Shown here in pieces: positions 13,934 to 22,250 of a DNA stretch of 57,819 nt; the first letter of the stretch is position 1, and the number at the start of each line of letters is the position of its first letter. A program made the translations under genes and the position numbers. The notes under the pieces were generated by a model. The model was given only the letters and a program-made list of their open reading frames with translations. It was not told where the DNA came from and did not search any database. Origin of the DNA: Sedimentisphaerales bacterium (GTDB taxonomy: Bacteria > Planctomycetota > Phycisphaerae > Sedimentisphaerales > SG8-4); the NCBI GenBank assembly GCA_016928975.1, contig JAFGJR010000119.1, forward strand, positions 1 to 57,819, read 5' to 3'.

Positions 13934-16900
13934 TCAACGATCCTTCTGCAGCTTCTCGTCAAGAAGCGTCGCCTCGACGGACTCCTTCGGCGTCAGCTTC
14001 CTGGCCCAACGCTGTGGGTCCTGCTCCTTCATCTTCTGGATGTGCTCCCGAGCCTTGTCAATCTGGCCCAGTTCGCCATATGCGCGAGCCAGATGGAAAT
14101 GAGCGCTGACCAACGACCGTGCGTTGGCCGGGTACAAATCGATGCACTTGACGAAGTCTTCCGCCGCTTTGTCGGACTTTTTCAGGCGGTGCAGGATCAC
14201 CCCGCGGGTGTCGAGCAGATCCGCATAGTCCGGCGCGATCTTCAGGCCCCGTTCCGCCAGCTCCAGCGCTTCCTGGTAGCTCCCATCCTCCTCGCAGAGG
14301 ACCCAGGCCAGATTGTTCAGAGCGACGACGTCATTCGGGTCCAGGTCCAACACTGCGCGGTTGAGTGAGGCGGCCTCGGCCGTGCGCCCGGTGCTCTGCA
14401 TCAGCACGGCGAGCGGGCCCAGCACATGGACCGATTGGGGATATCGCTCCTTCGCGGCGGTCAGGAGACTCTCGGCGGTTCTGAGAGCCTCTGCATCAGG
14501 AGCCTCGGCATCCTCACGGGGGCCCATGAGCGAGCGAGTCGTCGCGAGGACGACGAACATGTCGTCAGGATGCTTGCCAAGCCAACTACTCACCTGCCCG
14601 GTCACTTCGGTCCAGCGTTGCTCCCCGATCAGAAGGCCGATGAGGGTCAGCACGGGAACCGGGTTGTTTGGGTCCTTCTCCATGCGCTTCTCGATCGTGG
14701 ACCGCGCCTCGCTCTTCTCGGTCCTATTGCCGCTCCTGTATAAGGCATTGGCCAGACGCATCTCGACCTCGACGTCGTTGGGATCCTGCTTCGCCAGGGA
14801 TTCGAGCGTGGGCACAGCCAGGGTCCACGAGCGGGTCGCCTCGGCGTCCGCCTTCAGCAGCAGTAGCGCTCGGTCCTGCTCGTTGTGGCTCAGGCCGTCC
14901 AGGGCCGTAGACAACGCCCTTCTGGGCTGCCCCTGCCCCAGCTCCAGCCTACCCAGCAGCAACCATGCCTGCGACAGTTGCGGCTTGACCTCCGTCACCT
15001 CTTGTAGCATGCGCTGCCCGTCCTCAAGAGACTGCCTCGTGCCTTTCCTCAGGAGGAACTGCGCTTTCAGAACCTTCAGTTCCGGACTGTCCGCGCCACC
15101 TGCTCGCGCCTTGTCCACAGCCGCCTCGGCCTCCTCAACGAGCCTGCGGCTGCCGGACGCGAGAGATAGCGGGACAGCACGCGCCAATATGGCCGGGTTC
15201 CCTGCCGCCAGAGCCAACGCTCTCCGCACATCCTGGATCGCCTCCTGCTGGCGGCCCGCGGACTGATAGAAGTTGGCCCGATCCACCCGCAGTCCGGCGT
15301 TGTTCGGGTCGTTGGCAATGGCCTGCTGGAAATCCGCCGCCGCCTTCTCGTTCTCGCGCAGCAGGGCATACGTCCAGGCGCGCAGCAGATAGGCGACAGC
15401 CTGATTGGGCTTCTGCGCGGTCTGCACCGTCTGATCACAGATGCGCACGGCCTCCTGTGCGTTGCCGCGCAGAATGCACAGTTGAACTCGCGTCCGAGTG
15501 ACCGAGAAGGAGGACGGCGCCTTGGCCTCCAACTCTTTGAGAATCACCTCTGCCTCGTCGAGCTTTCTCTGCCGCATTAAGATCTGCGCCAGCGACAGAC
15601 TGGCGGAGACATCGTTGGGGTCTCTTTGGACCAGCTCTTGCAGAGTCGCGGAGGCGCTCTCCAAGTCACCGCGTCGGACCTGGTCCTGCAACTGCATCGC
15701 CTGCCCGTGCAATTCCAGCTTCTCCAGGTCGGGATGGTAGAGCTGCTGCTCGCTGGCATCCTTGAGAATCCTCTCTGCTTCCTCCAGGTCCGCCGGCGTG
15801 CCGCTTGTCTGCAGAGCCGCCACCAACCGCGTGATGACCACGATATTGTTGGGGGTGCGGTTGTAGGCTTCACGATACGCCGCCAGTGCCAACGGGAGTT
15901 TGTCGGCGCCGGCCCTTTCATGAGCCGCCGCCAGAAGCAACCGGCTGGCCTGGTCGCCGGGATTGGTGAGTAGATTCTCCTGCATGAATGCCGTGGTCTT
16001 CGCGTAGTACTGGTTGACGAAGGCATTTGCATCGGCAATGACGGCAGGGTTCACCCAGAGTCTGGCCTGCTCGTACCGCCACTGCCAGCCGCTCGGGCCT
16101 TCTCCTTCGAGCGCCTTGATCTGATCGACGAGCTTCTGAGCCTGCTGGACGTCTTTGAGGACCGCCGGACAAGTCAGAAGCCCTCGTTTCACCCGGATAT
16201 CGTCGGGAAACTGCCCGGCCATTTCGGTCAGCCCCCTGTATAGGTCGTCCTGCCTCGCCCAGAGGTTGTACAGGTCCGCCAGGAGCAGTCCCAGGTCGCG
16301 ACGCGAACCAGGCTGCTCCATCCGCCCGATCGCTTCCCGGATGACAGACTCGCATTGCGCCTGGTCTTTCTGAGTGTTGAGCAACCGCGCAAGCATCTGC
16401 ACCGGCTCCACCTCCTGGGGGAATCTCTCGATCACCTTGCGCAGCGACGCTATGGCTTCTGGCGCCTTGTCCTCGCGAATCAGGAGTTCCGCTTCCAGAA
16501 GAGCGGCTCGATAGTCCGAGGAGTCGGCGGTCGTGGCCGTCTCCAGCAGCTTGGTCGCTTCGGCGAATTTGTCTTGTCTGATGAACGCCTGCACGCGCAA
16601 AAGCTTCGCCTGAGCCTGCACCGCTCCCGCGGCAGGCTGGTCGAGCTGCTCCAACTGCTGATTGATTTCCTGCCAGGCCTGCTCGCTGTCGGCCGACGAG
16701 CCGGCGGCGTCACCGAGCAGGAAGATGCGAGCCTGTAGCTCGATCAGTTTCGCTTCTGTATGTGTACGGGGCGCGACGAGCCGCTGCACTTCGCGCGCCT
16801 GCTCCAGAGCGCCCGCCCAGTTCCTCATGCGAACCATCAAACGGGCCCAGGCCAGCCGCCCGCCGAGGTATTCGGGATACTCTGTGACCAGGGTCTGGAG

Positions 16901-18169
16901 CTGTACGCTTGCCGACTGAAGATCGCCCAACTGGCCGTAGGTGGCGGAAAGCGCCATGCGCACGGGCATCATCACCTCACCCAGCCCCCCTGCATACAGG
17001 TGGGTCTTGTGTCCCTTTGCTATGGCGTCCTGCCAGCAAGCCGTCGCTTTCCAGAGGTTGCCCCTGGTGCTGGCCACGAGACCATCGAGGAAGGCCAGCA
17101 TCCCCGTATGAAAGCCTTTCTCCCGCATTCGGGCGATGCAGTCCTGGGCCTTCTCCGGCCGGTTGGCGGCAACGAAGAGCTCCGCGGCGGTCGGCAGGAA
17201 ATCCCACGGATACACGGCCAGCTCGTGCAGTCCGGCCTCCGCGACCTGCTCTCGCTCCTGGACCGTGCCCGCCGCCAGCGTGACGGCCGCCTGCGCCTGC
17301 CACAGCATGATTGCCTTGGGCTTCTGGGCCTGCAACGCGGTCAGATGCTCCTTCGCCCGGTCATAAGCCCGGACCCGGATCAACTCGATCGCCAGCCGCA
17401 GACGAACGTCCCCATCGCTCAGATCGCACTGGGCGGCCTGTTCGAGCTCGGCCAGTGCCTGAGCCTGAGCTTGAGCCTGATCCCCCGGGTTACGCAACCG
17501 ATAAAACGCGCCGCGAGCCACGTACGCCGCCGCCGATTGCGGATTCGCCTTGGCCGCCCGGTCATACCAGTCCGCCGCTGCCGTGTTGAAATCCGCCGGA
17601 TGCTGGGCCGCCAGTCCTCCCAGCACCTCATACGCACCAATGTCCTGCGGATGGTCTTTGACCAGCTCCAGCAGTTTCCCCTCCGCCTCGGAGTACTTCC
17701 CTTGCTGAGCGAGCGCCACGGCCAGCATCCGCCGGACGTTTGGATCGTCGTTGTTCCCCACATATGTTCCCGCGACCTTCTCCGCCTCGGCCGGATTGGC
17801 AGACATCAAATACAGCTCCGTAAGCCGCTCCGCCGCTTCGGCGTTGTTCTCATCCAGCCGCAGAATGGACCGGTAGACGTCTCGCGCCTGCTGGAGGTGC
17901 CCGCTCGTAGCAGGGCGGCGCTTGCGCTGGGCCTCGGCGTACTTCAGCAGGACCGCCACGTCATCGCGGCGAACCATCAGATACTGACCAAGCTGCTCCG
18001 CCGCCTCGTCCCAGCTCCCCTGCTCGTACGCCTTCTCTCCCAGGGGCAGCGCACGCTCGGCCTTCGAACTCCTCTGCCAACGATGCAATGCGAATACGGC
18101 CCCTGCGAAGACCGCCACGGCCACCAGGAGAACGACCGCCAGTGTCCAGTTGAAGTAACGCCTTGCCAT
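13934..18169 (-). CDS. Giant TPR protein of PEP-CTERM/exopolysaccharide system (PrsT-like)
   Basis: This 1411-residue protein has one N-terminal membrane helix (residues about 8-30) with a short cytoplasmic start. It is followed almost entirely by tetratricopeptide repeats of the A-x-x-x-P-x-x form (YEQGSWDEAAEQLGQYL, IANDPNNAGLRVDRANFYQSAG, DLDPNDVVALNNLAWVL). It resembles the TPR protein that accompanies exosortase loci (PrsT-type, usually about 900 residues) but is about 1.5 times longer. Family role: inferred periplasmic scaffold for export or sorting. It is the last gene of the exosortase operon, 16 bases after the sugar transferase gene, with GGAGAAG before the ATG. Long reverse-strand frames over it are compositional shadows. 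Confidence 0.8.
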   Translation of the reverse strand: MARRYFNWTLAVVLLVAVAVFAGAVFALHRWQRSSKAERALPLGEKAYEQGSWDEAAEQLGQYLMVRRDDVAVLLKYAEAQRKRRPATSGHLQQARDVYRSILRLDENNAEAAERLTELYLMSANPAEAEKVAGTYVGNNDDPNVRRMLAVALAQQGKYSEAEGKLLELVKDHPQDIGAYEVLGGLAAQHPADFNTAAADWYDRAAKANPQSAAAYVARGAFYRLRNPGDQAQAQAQALAELEQAAQCDLSDGDVRLRLAIELIRVRAYDRAKEHLTALQAQKPKAIMLWQAQAAVTLAAGTVQEREQVAEAGLHELAVYPWDFLPTAAELFVAANRPEKAQDCIARMREKGFHTGMLAFLDGLVASTRGNLWKATACWQDAIAKGHKTHLYAGGLGEVMMPVRMALSATYGQLGDLQSASVQLQTLVTEYPEYLGGRLAWARLMVRMRNWAGALEQAREVQRLVAPRTHTEAKLIELQARIFLLGDAAGSSADSEQAWQEINQQLEQLDQPAAGAVQAQAKLLRVQAFIRQDKFAEATKLLETATTADSSDYRAALLEAELLIREDKAPEAIASLRKVIERFPQEVEPVQMLARLLNTQKDQAQCESVIREAIGRMEQPGSRRDLGLLLADLYNLWARQDDLYRGLTEMAGQFPDDIRVKRGLLTCPAVLKDVQQAQKLVDQIKALEGEGPSGWQWRYEQARLWVNPAVIADANAFVNQYYAKTTAFMQENLLTNPGDQASRLLLAAAHERAGADKLPLALAAYREAYNRTPNNIVVITRLVAALQTSGTPADLEEAERILKDASEQQLYHPDLEKLELHGQAMQLQDQVRRGDLESASATLQELVQRDPNDVSASLSLAQILMRQRKLDEAEVILKELEAKAPSSFSVTRTRVQLCILRGNAQEAVRICDQTVQTAQKPNQAVAYLLRAWTYALLRENEKAAADFQQAIANDPNNAGLRVDRANFYQSAGRQQEAIQDVRRALALAAGNPAILARAVPLSLASGSRRLVEEAEAAVDKARAGGADSPELKVLKAQFLLRKGTRQSLEDGQRMLQEVTEVKPQLSQAWLLLGRLELGQGQPRRALSTALDGLSHNEQDRALLLLKADAEATRSWTLAVPTLESLAKQDPNDVEVEMRLANALYRSGNRTEKSEARSTIEKRMEKDPNNPVPVLTLIGLLIGEQRWTEVTGQVSSWLGKHPDDMFVVLATTRSLMGPREDAEAPDAEALRTAESLLTAAKERYPQSVHVLGPLAVLMQSTGRTAEAASLNRAVLDLDPNDVVALNNLAWVLCEEDGSYQEALELAERGLKIAPDYADLLDTRGVILHRLKKSDKAAEDFVKCIDLYPANARSLVSAHFHLARAYGELGQIDKAREHIQKMKEQDPQRWARKLTPKESVEATLLDEKLQKDR

Positions 18170-18185
18170 GCGCTTCTCCGTCCTC

Positions 18186-19937
18186 TCAGAAGAATTGATT
18201 GATGAAGTTGACGATCATTCTCCGGAACGTTCGCCAGCAAATCCACAGATCCAGCCGCCACGAGAACTCACGGACGTACCGGGTGTCAAAATGAATCCAC
18301 TCCTGGAAGTCCTTCATGGGCTCTCGCGTTCGGTTGATCTGCCACAGGCCGGTAATGCCGGGGCGGACGGAAAGCCGCGCGTCGCGCCACCAGGGACACA
18401 GTGTATTCTCCGCTTCCGGCGAGGGACGCGGACCCACGACGCTCATGTCGCCCACCAGCACGTTGTAGAACTGCGGAATCTCGTCGAGGTACGTTTCCCG
18501 CAGGAACCGGCCGACCATCGTGATGCGCGGATCGTCGGTCATCTTGAACTGCGGACCGTCGACGTCACTGATGAATCGCAGCTTGTCCTGTAGCTTGTCG
18601 GCCCCCACCCGCATGGTTCGGAACTTGACGCAGTAGAACGGCTTGCCATGAAGCCCCTGGCGCCGATCCCTGAAAAACGCCGGACCCGGCGAGGTGATCT
18701 TGACGGCCAGGGCAATGAGCGGAATGATCGGAGCGAACAGTACGAGAACGACGATGGCCGTGACAATATCCGCGACGCGTTTGAAGCACCGGGCATAAGA
18801 GAGCCAGGGCCAGCTTCGGAATGCGTCGGCGTCCGGCAAACGGACATACTGGGCCCGGCAACCCAGGTCATCGCCGGCCCCGTGCCGGGTCGCGGCCGCC
18901 GCATCGGTCACGACCAGGGAATGTCTCACAATCTGATCACGGGGAATCTCGGCATCTGTCCCCACGATGGAGGCATGGACCACCGCGCCGGCCCGTACGG
19001 CACTGCGATCGCACAGGAGGCTCGGTCCTATGACAACGGCGTCCGCCTCCACGCACACGTTGGCACCGACCCGGACGGGTCCGACGAATCGCGACCGCGG
19101 CGAGATGCCGCCATCACCTGCCGGGTGGATCCCAGGCCCCCCGCCGGCTGACGGCCCGTGCGCGGCGCAACACGATGCGCCGTCGAGCGAGGCCGCCACG
19201 ACGGACAGCAATCCGTCCTCCGTTCCCAGGTCTATGGACGAGCCCGCCACGGCGATCGATTTTAGACGGACGCCCCGCGACCGGACTGTCGCGACAAACG
19301 TCCCAAAGTCATCGGGCAAGCCGCCGTGCAGGATCGCGGCGACGGCCTCCCGTCTCACCACCAGATGATGAGGCCAGTCCGCGGGCATGGGGATCGGCTC
19401 CTGAGAATCCCGATACATTCGCCGGTAGCCGACGAGCCGGCCTTCTCGCGTGAGACGGACTCGCTCGCGATAGGCCGCCAGTTCAGGATCGGCCATGACG
19501 GCGACAACGTCCGCGTCGGCAAGGCCCTGCTCGAGTTGCCAGCGGTTCATTCTCGCCACGAAACGTCCGTTTGAGATCAGGAGCCACGAACACGCATCCA
19601 GGTTCCCCAGCGACGCCAGATCGATGGTGACGGTATCCGTGTAGAGGACGTTCTGCCCGAGATCTCCGGGGAGTATCGCCTGCCAATGGCGAGGAATTGC
19701 CCAGATCGTCGGCCCGGCCGGAGCTCTGTCCGCGCAGTGGGCGGGGCGATGCAGTGCATCAAGGACGATGCGGCCGAGCGGGGCTGTCGACAGGGCGTAC
19801 TCCAGCAGACAGGCCCCGGCGCCACCGGGCTTTGTGGGCCGCAACACGATCACACGCGCAGATGAATCCACTCTTGCGGCAAGCATGGGGCGACCGGCGA
19901 CCGCGTCACTACATCTCTTGGCTGTCCGTGTCAACAT
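18186..19937 (-). CDS. Polyprenyl-phosphate sugar-1-phosphate transferase fused to degenerate nucleotidyltransferase/LbH module
   Basis: This is a 583-residue protein. The C-terminal part (about 386-583) is a bacterial sugar transferase. It has a membrane helix 390-412, KITSPGPAFFRDRRQG, FYCVKFRTM, DEIPQFYNVLVGDMSVVGPRP and the closing RPGITGLWQI, and it starts glycan synthesis by moving sugar-phosphate from a nucleotide to undecaprenyl phosphate. Residues 1-260 look like a degenerate sugar-nucleotidyltransferase: no GGxGTR signature, but SSIDLGTEDGLL matches the IDIGTPEDLL-type end. Residues about 283-345 are hexapeptide beta-helix repeats (VGPVRVGANVCVEADAVVIG). Typical initiating transferases instead have several N-terminal helices and a CoA-binding-like domain. 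The ATG at 19937 overlaps the kinase gene by 29 bases; 19886 is an alternative. Confidence 0.87.
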   Translation of the reverse strand: MLTRTAKRCSDAVAGRPMLAARVDSSARVIVLRPTKPGGAGACLLEYALSTAPLGRIVLDALHRPAHCADRAPAGPTIWAIPRHWQAILPGDLGQNVLYTDTVTIDLASLGNLDACSWLLISNGRFVARMNRWQLEQGLADADVVAVMADPELAAYRERVRLTREGRLVGYRRMYRDSQEPIPMPADWPHHLVVRREAVAAILHGGLPDDFGTFVATVRSRGVRLKSIAVAGSSIDLGTEDGLLSVVAASLDGASCCAAHGPSAGGGPGIHPAGDGGISPRSRFVGPVRVGANVCVEADAVVIGPSLLCDRSAVRAGAVVHASIVGTDAEIPRDQIVRHSLVVTDAAAATRHGAGDDLGCRAQYVRLPDADAFRSWPWLSYARCFKRVADIVTAIVVLVLFAPIIPLIALAVKITSPGPAFFRDRRQGLHGKPFYCVKFRTMRVGADKLQDKLRFISDVDGPQFKMTDDPRITMVGRFLRETYLDEIPQFYNVLVGDMSVVGPRPSPEAENTLCPWWRDARLSVRPGITGLWQINRTREPMKDFQEWIHFDTRYVREFSWRLDLWICWRTFRRMIVNFINQFF

Positions 19938-22233
19938 TCGGTCTCATCCGTGCGCCTGTCTCGTCACTGTGCGCGAGAAGCAACAACCTCCTGGCCTTGC
20001 GAGCTTTGTGCTTCGCCTGCGATCCGATGGGCCGGTAGCTGTAACTGCTTCGATACAGACTCTGATATACCGGCACGTTGCTCAGTACGGCCCCCAGCAC
20101 GTGCGTGCGAATCCGCGCAAATCGCTCCCTGGTCTCCTTCAGATCCGGCGCGGTCGTCTGACCCGCGAAACTGATCAGGACGACGGCGTCCGTCAGCCTC
20201 GCCCAGACCAGCGCATCCGGAAACGCCAGCGCCGGCGGCGTATCCACGATCAGATGGTCGTACTGCCGGCTCAGCTTCTCAAGCTGCTCGGCGGCCGTCG
20301 TCGAGGTCAGCAGCTCGTACGGGTCGGCCAGGTGCCGCGCGTTGGCCACGATCACGTGAAGACCGCTGGACGGCACGACATGAACCGCGTCCTTGGTGTT
20401 GCCTCCGAGCAGGACGTCCTGTAGGCCGGCCGAACCGTTCAGGATGCCCAGCATGTACCCAATATCAGGCTTGCGAAGATCGCCGTCGATCAGGAGGACT
20501 TTCTTGCCCGACTTGGCCAGGCTCGTCGCCAGGTTCACGGCGAACGTGGTCTTGCCCTCCCGGGTGCCGGCGCTGCTCACGGAGAGTTTCTTGGGCATGC
20601 CGCCGGCGTTCAGCAGCGACAGGTTCGTGCGGATGGTCTGATAGTCGCCGGCCAGATGCTCGGCGAACTGGGCCGCCTTGAGCGTGCGGGAGCTGGTCGT
20701 GGTGCCGATGACAGGAAGGTCAAGCTGGCGGGCGAGGTCGTCCGGGGACCGCAGGGTCTTGTCCACCCGGTCCCGCAAGACCGCCAGGCCGAAGCCGCAA
20801 GCGAGCGCCAGAAGGACGATCACGGCCGTGTACTTGGGCCGCTTGTCCTCGATGCTGGCAATTTGCGGTGTCCCCCACGGCTGGACACGCCGTGCCCGGT
20901 TCCTCTCCATCGTGATATCGTTGATCCGGCGTAGAATCTGATCGTGAAGCTGCTGGTTCACGCCCAGATTGAACGCCACTTCCTGCAAACCCACGCTGTC
21001 CTGTCCCACCTTACGCGTCCTCGTCTCCTGGGTGTCCAGGGCCTTCTTCAGTCTCTCTTCGTACCGGGAGATCTGGTCGAGCTCGGCTCTCAACGCTGCT
21101 ATCCGCTGCTTGCTCGTGGACGTCGCGCGAGCGGCCACCTGTGCCTCGAACTCCTGGGTCAGATCATTCTCTTTCTGCTTGAGATTCTCCTCGAAGGTCG
21201 CCAGCAACTGCTGCTGGCGGACCAGCTCAGGATTCTCGGGCGCCAGTCTCTGCTTGGAGATAAGCATGTCGCGTTTCAGCTCGACGATGCTTCGGGTCAG
21301 CTCCCTCACCATCGAGTCAGCGTTAACATATTCCTTGCGTGCGGCCACCACTTGCTCGGCGGGCGTATTCACATCGCCTGCCTGCTCCAGTGCCGCAACG
21401 CTCGCTTCCAGGCCCATCCGACGGGCCTCCAACCGGGCCGCCTCCGCCTGAAGGGTTGACACACGCTGCATCTCCAACTGCTGCTGGCTGTTCAGTTCCG
21501 TAGTGCCGTAGTTCGCATGGACCTGGTTCATCTCTCGCTGCTCCTGCTGAATCGTCCTCAACAGAGCCTCTTCCTGCACCCGCAGGCTGTCCAGCGTCCT
21601 GCTTGTCTGCGTACTCGAACTGTCGTCGTACATGGCCACGAAATTCCGGATCAACGACTCGATCATCAGTCTGGCATCCCCCTCGTTCCCGCTTTTCACG
21701 GTGACACCGAGCAGCTCCGTTCTGCGAATCGGCGCTACAGCGATCGTCCCCTTGGTGATCGCCTTCCTGAGAATCTCGACCGCGTCTCTGGAGCGCGGAG
21801 TGACGTTGAACCATCGTCCGAGCCGGATGAGCGGGTCGTTCGAGTCGACCTCGAAGAAGGACAGCTTTCGTGGGTGCAGTTCGTCGGCCACACGCTGCAG
21901 CATGTCCGGGTTCACGATCAGGGCCGCCTGGGTGTTCATGTAGCTGTCATAATCGCCGATTTCTCCCCGCTCCTGCTCTCCCGTGAGGATGCTCGGTTGC
22001 ACGGCGGCCACACGGATGGTGCCCGTCACCACGTAGCGAGGCTTGACCCACAGCCACGTCGCCGGCACCGCCAGCGCACAGATCACCAGTGCCACCAGAA
22101 CGAGGATATACCAGCGACGGCGCGCCGCCGCCATGACGCTCGGCTGCGCTGGCGGCTCGGGCGTAGCCGGCGCATCGTAGACAACAGGCTTCTGCTCGAT
22201 CACCTGATCCAGGTACTTCTCCAGGTTGTTCAT
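19909..22233 (-). CDS. Polysaccharide co-polymerase and tyrosine autokinase (Wzc/BY-kinase)
   Basis: This 774-residue inner-membrane protein has an N-terminal Wzz domain flanked by helices at 41-62 and 468-486, with a long periplasmic coiled coil (about 210-410). The cytoplasmic BY-kinase domain has Walker A SAGTREGKTT (554-563), Walker A' VLLIDGDLRKP (579-589) and Walker B HLIVDTPP (660-667). A tyrosine cluster near the C terminus (YQSLYRSSYSYRP, 723-735) is the expected autophosphorylation site. Family role: controls chain length and export of exopolysaccharide with a Wza-type channel. GGAGAA lies 8 bases before the ATG, 17 bases after the exosortase-fusion stop. It is the second gene of the operon. 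Confidence 0.92.
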   Translation of the reverse strand: MNNLEKYLDQVIEQKPVVYDAPATPEPPAQPSVMAAARRRWYILVLVALVICALAVPATWLWVKPRYVVTGTIRVAAVQPSILTGEQERGEIGDYDSYMNTQAALIVNPDMLQRVADELHPRKLSFFEVDSNDPLIRLGRWFNVTPRSRDAVEILRKAITKGTIAVAPIRRTELLGVTVKSGNEGDARLMIESLIRNFVAMYDDSSSTQTSRTLDSLRVQEEALLRTIQQEQREMNQVHANYGTTELNSQQQLEMQRVSTLQAEAARLEARRMGLEASVAALEQAGDVNTPAEQVVAARKEYVNADSMVRELTRSIVELKRDMLISKQRLAPENPELVRQQQLLATFEENLKQKENDLTQEFEAQVAARATSTSKQRIAALRAELDQISRYEERLKKALDTQETRTRKVGQDSVGLQEVAFNLGVNQQLHDQILRRINDITMERNRARRVQPWGTPQIASIEDKRPKYTAVIVLLALACGFGLAVLRDRVDKTLRSPDDLARQLDLPVIGTTTSSRTLKAAQFAEHLAGDYQTIRTNLSLLNAGGMPKKLSVSSAGTREGKTTFAVNLATSLAKSGKKVLLIDGDLRKPDIGYMLGILNGSAGLQDVLLGGNTKDAVHVVPSSGLHVIVANARHLADPYELLTSTTAAEQLEKLSRQYDHLIVDTPPALAFPDALVWARLTDAVVLISFAGQTTAPDLKETRERFARIRTHVLGAVLSNVPVYQSLYRSSYSYRPIGSQAKHKARKARRLLLLAHSDETGARMRPNVDTDSQEM

Positions 22234-22250
22234 AGAGCGATTCTCCAGTC

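Noticed and set aside
16760..18202. Plus-strand 480-codon frame
   Set aside because: Antisense to the TPR gene; repeat-driven composition keeps the frame open.
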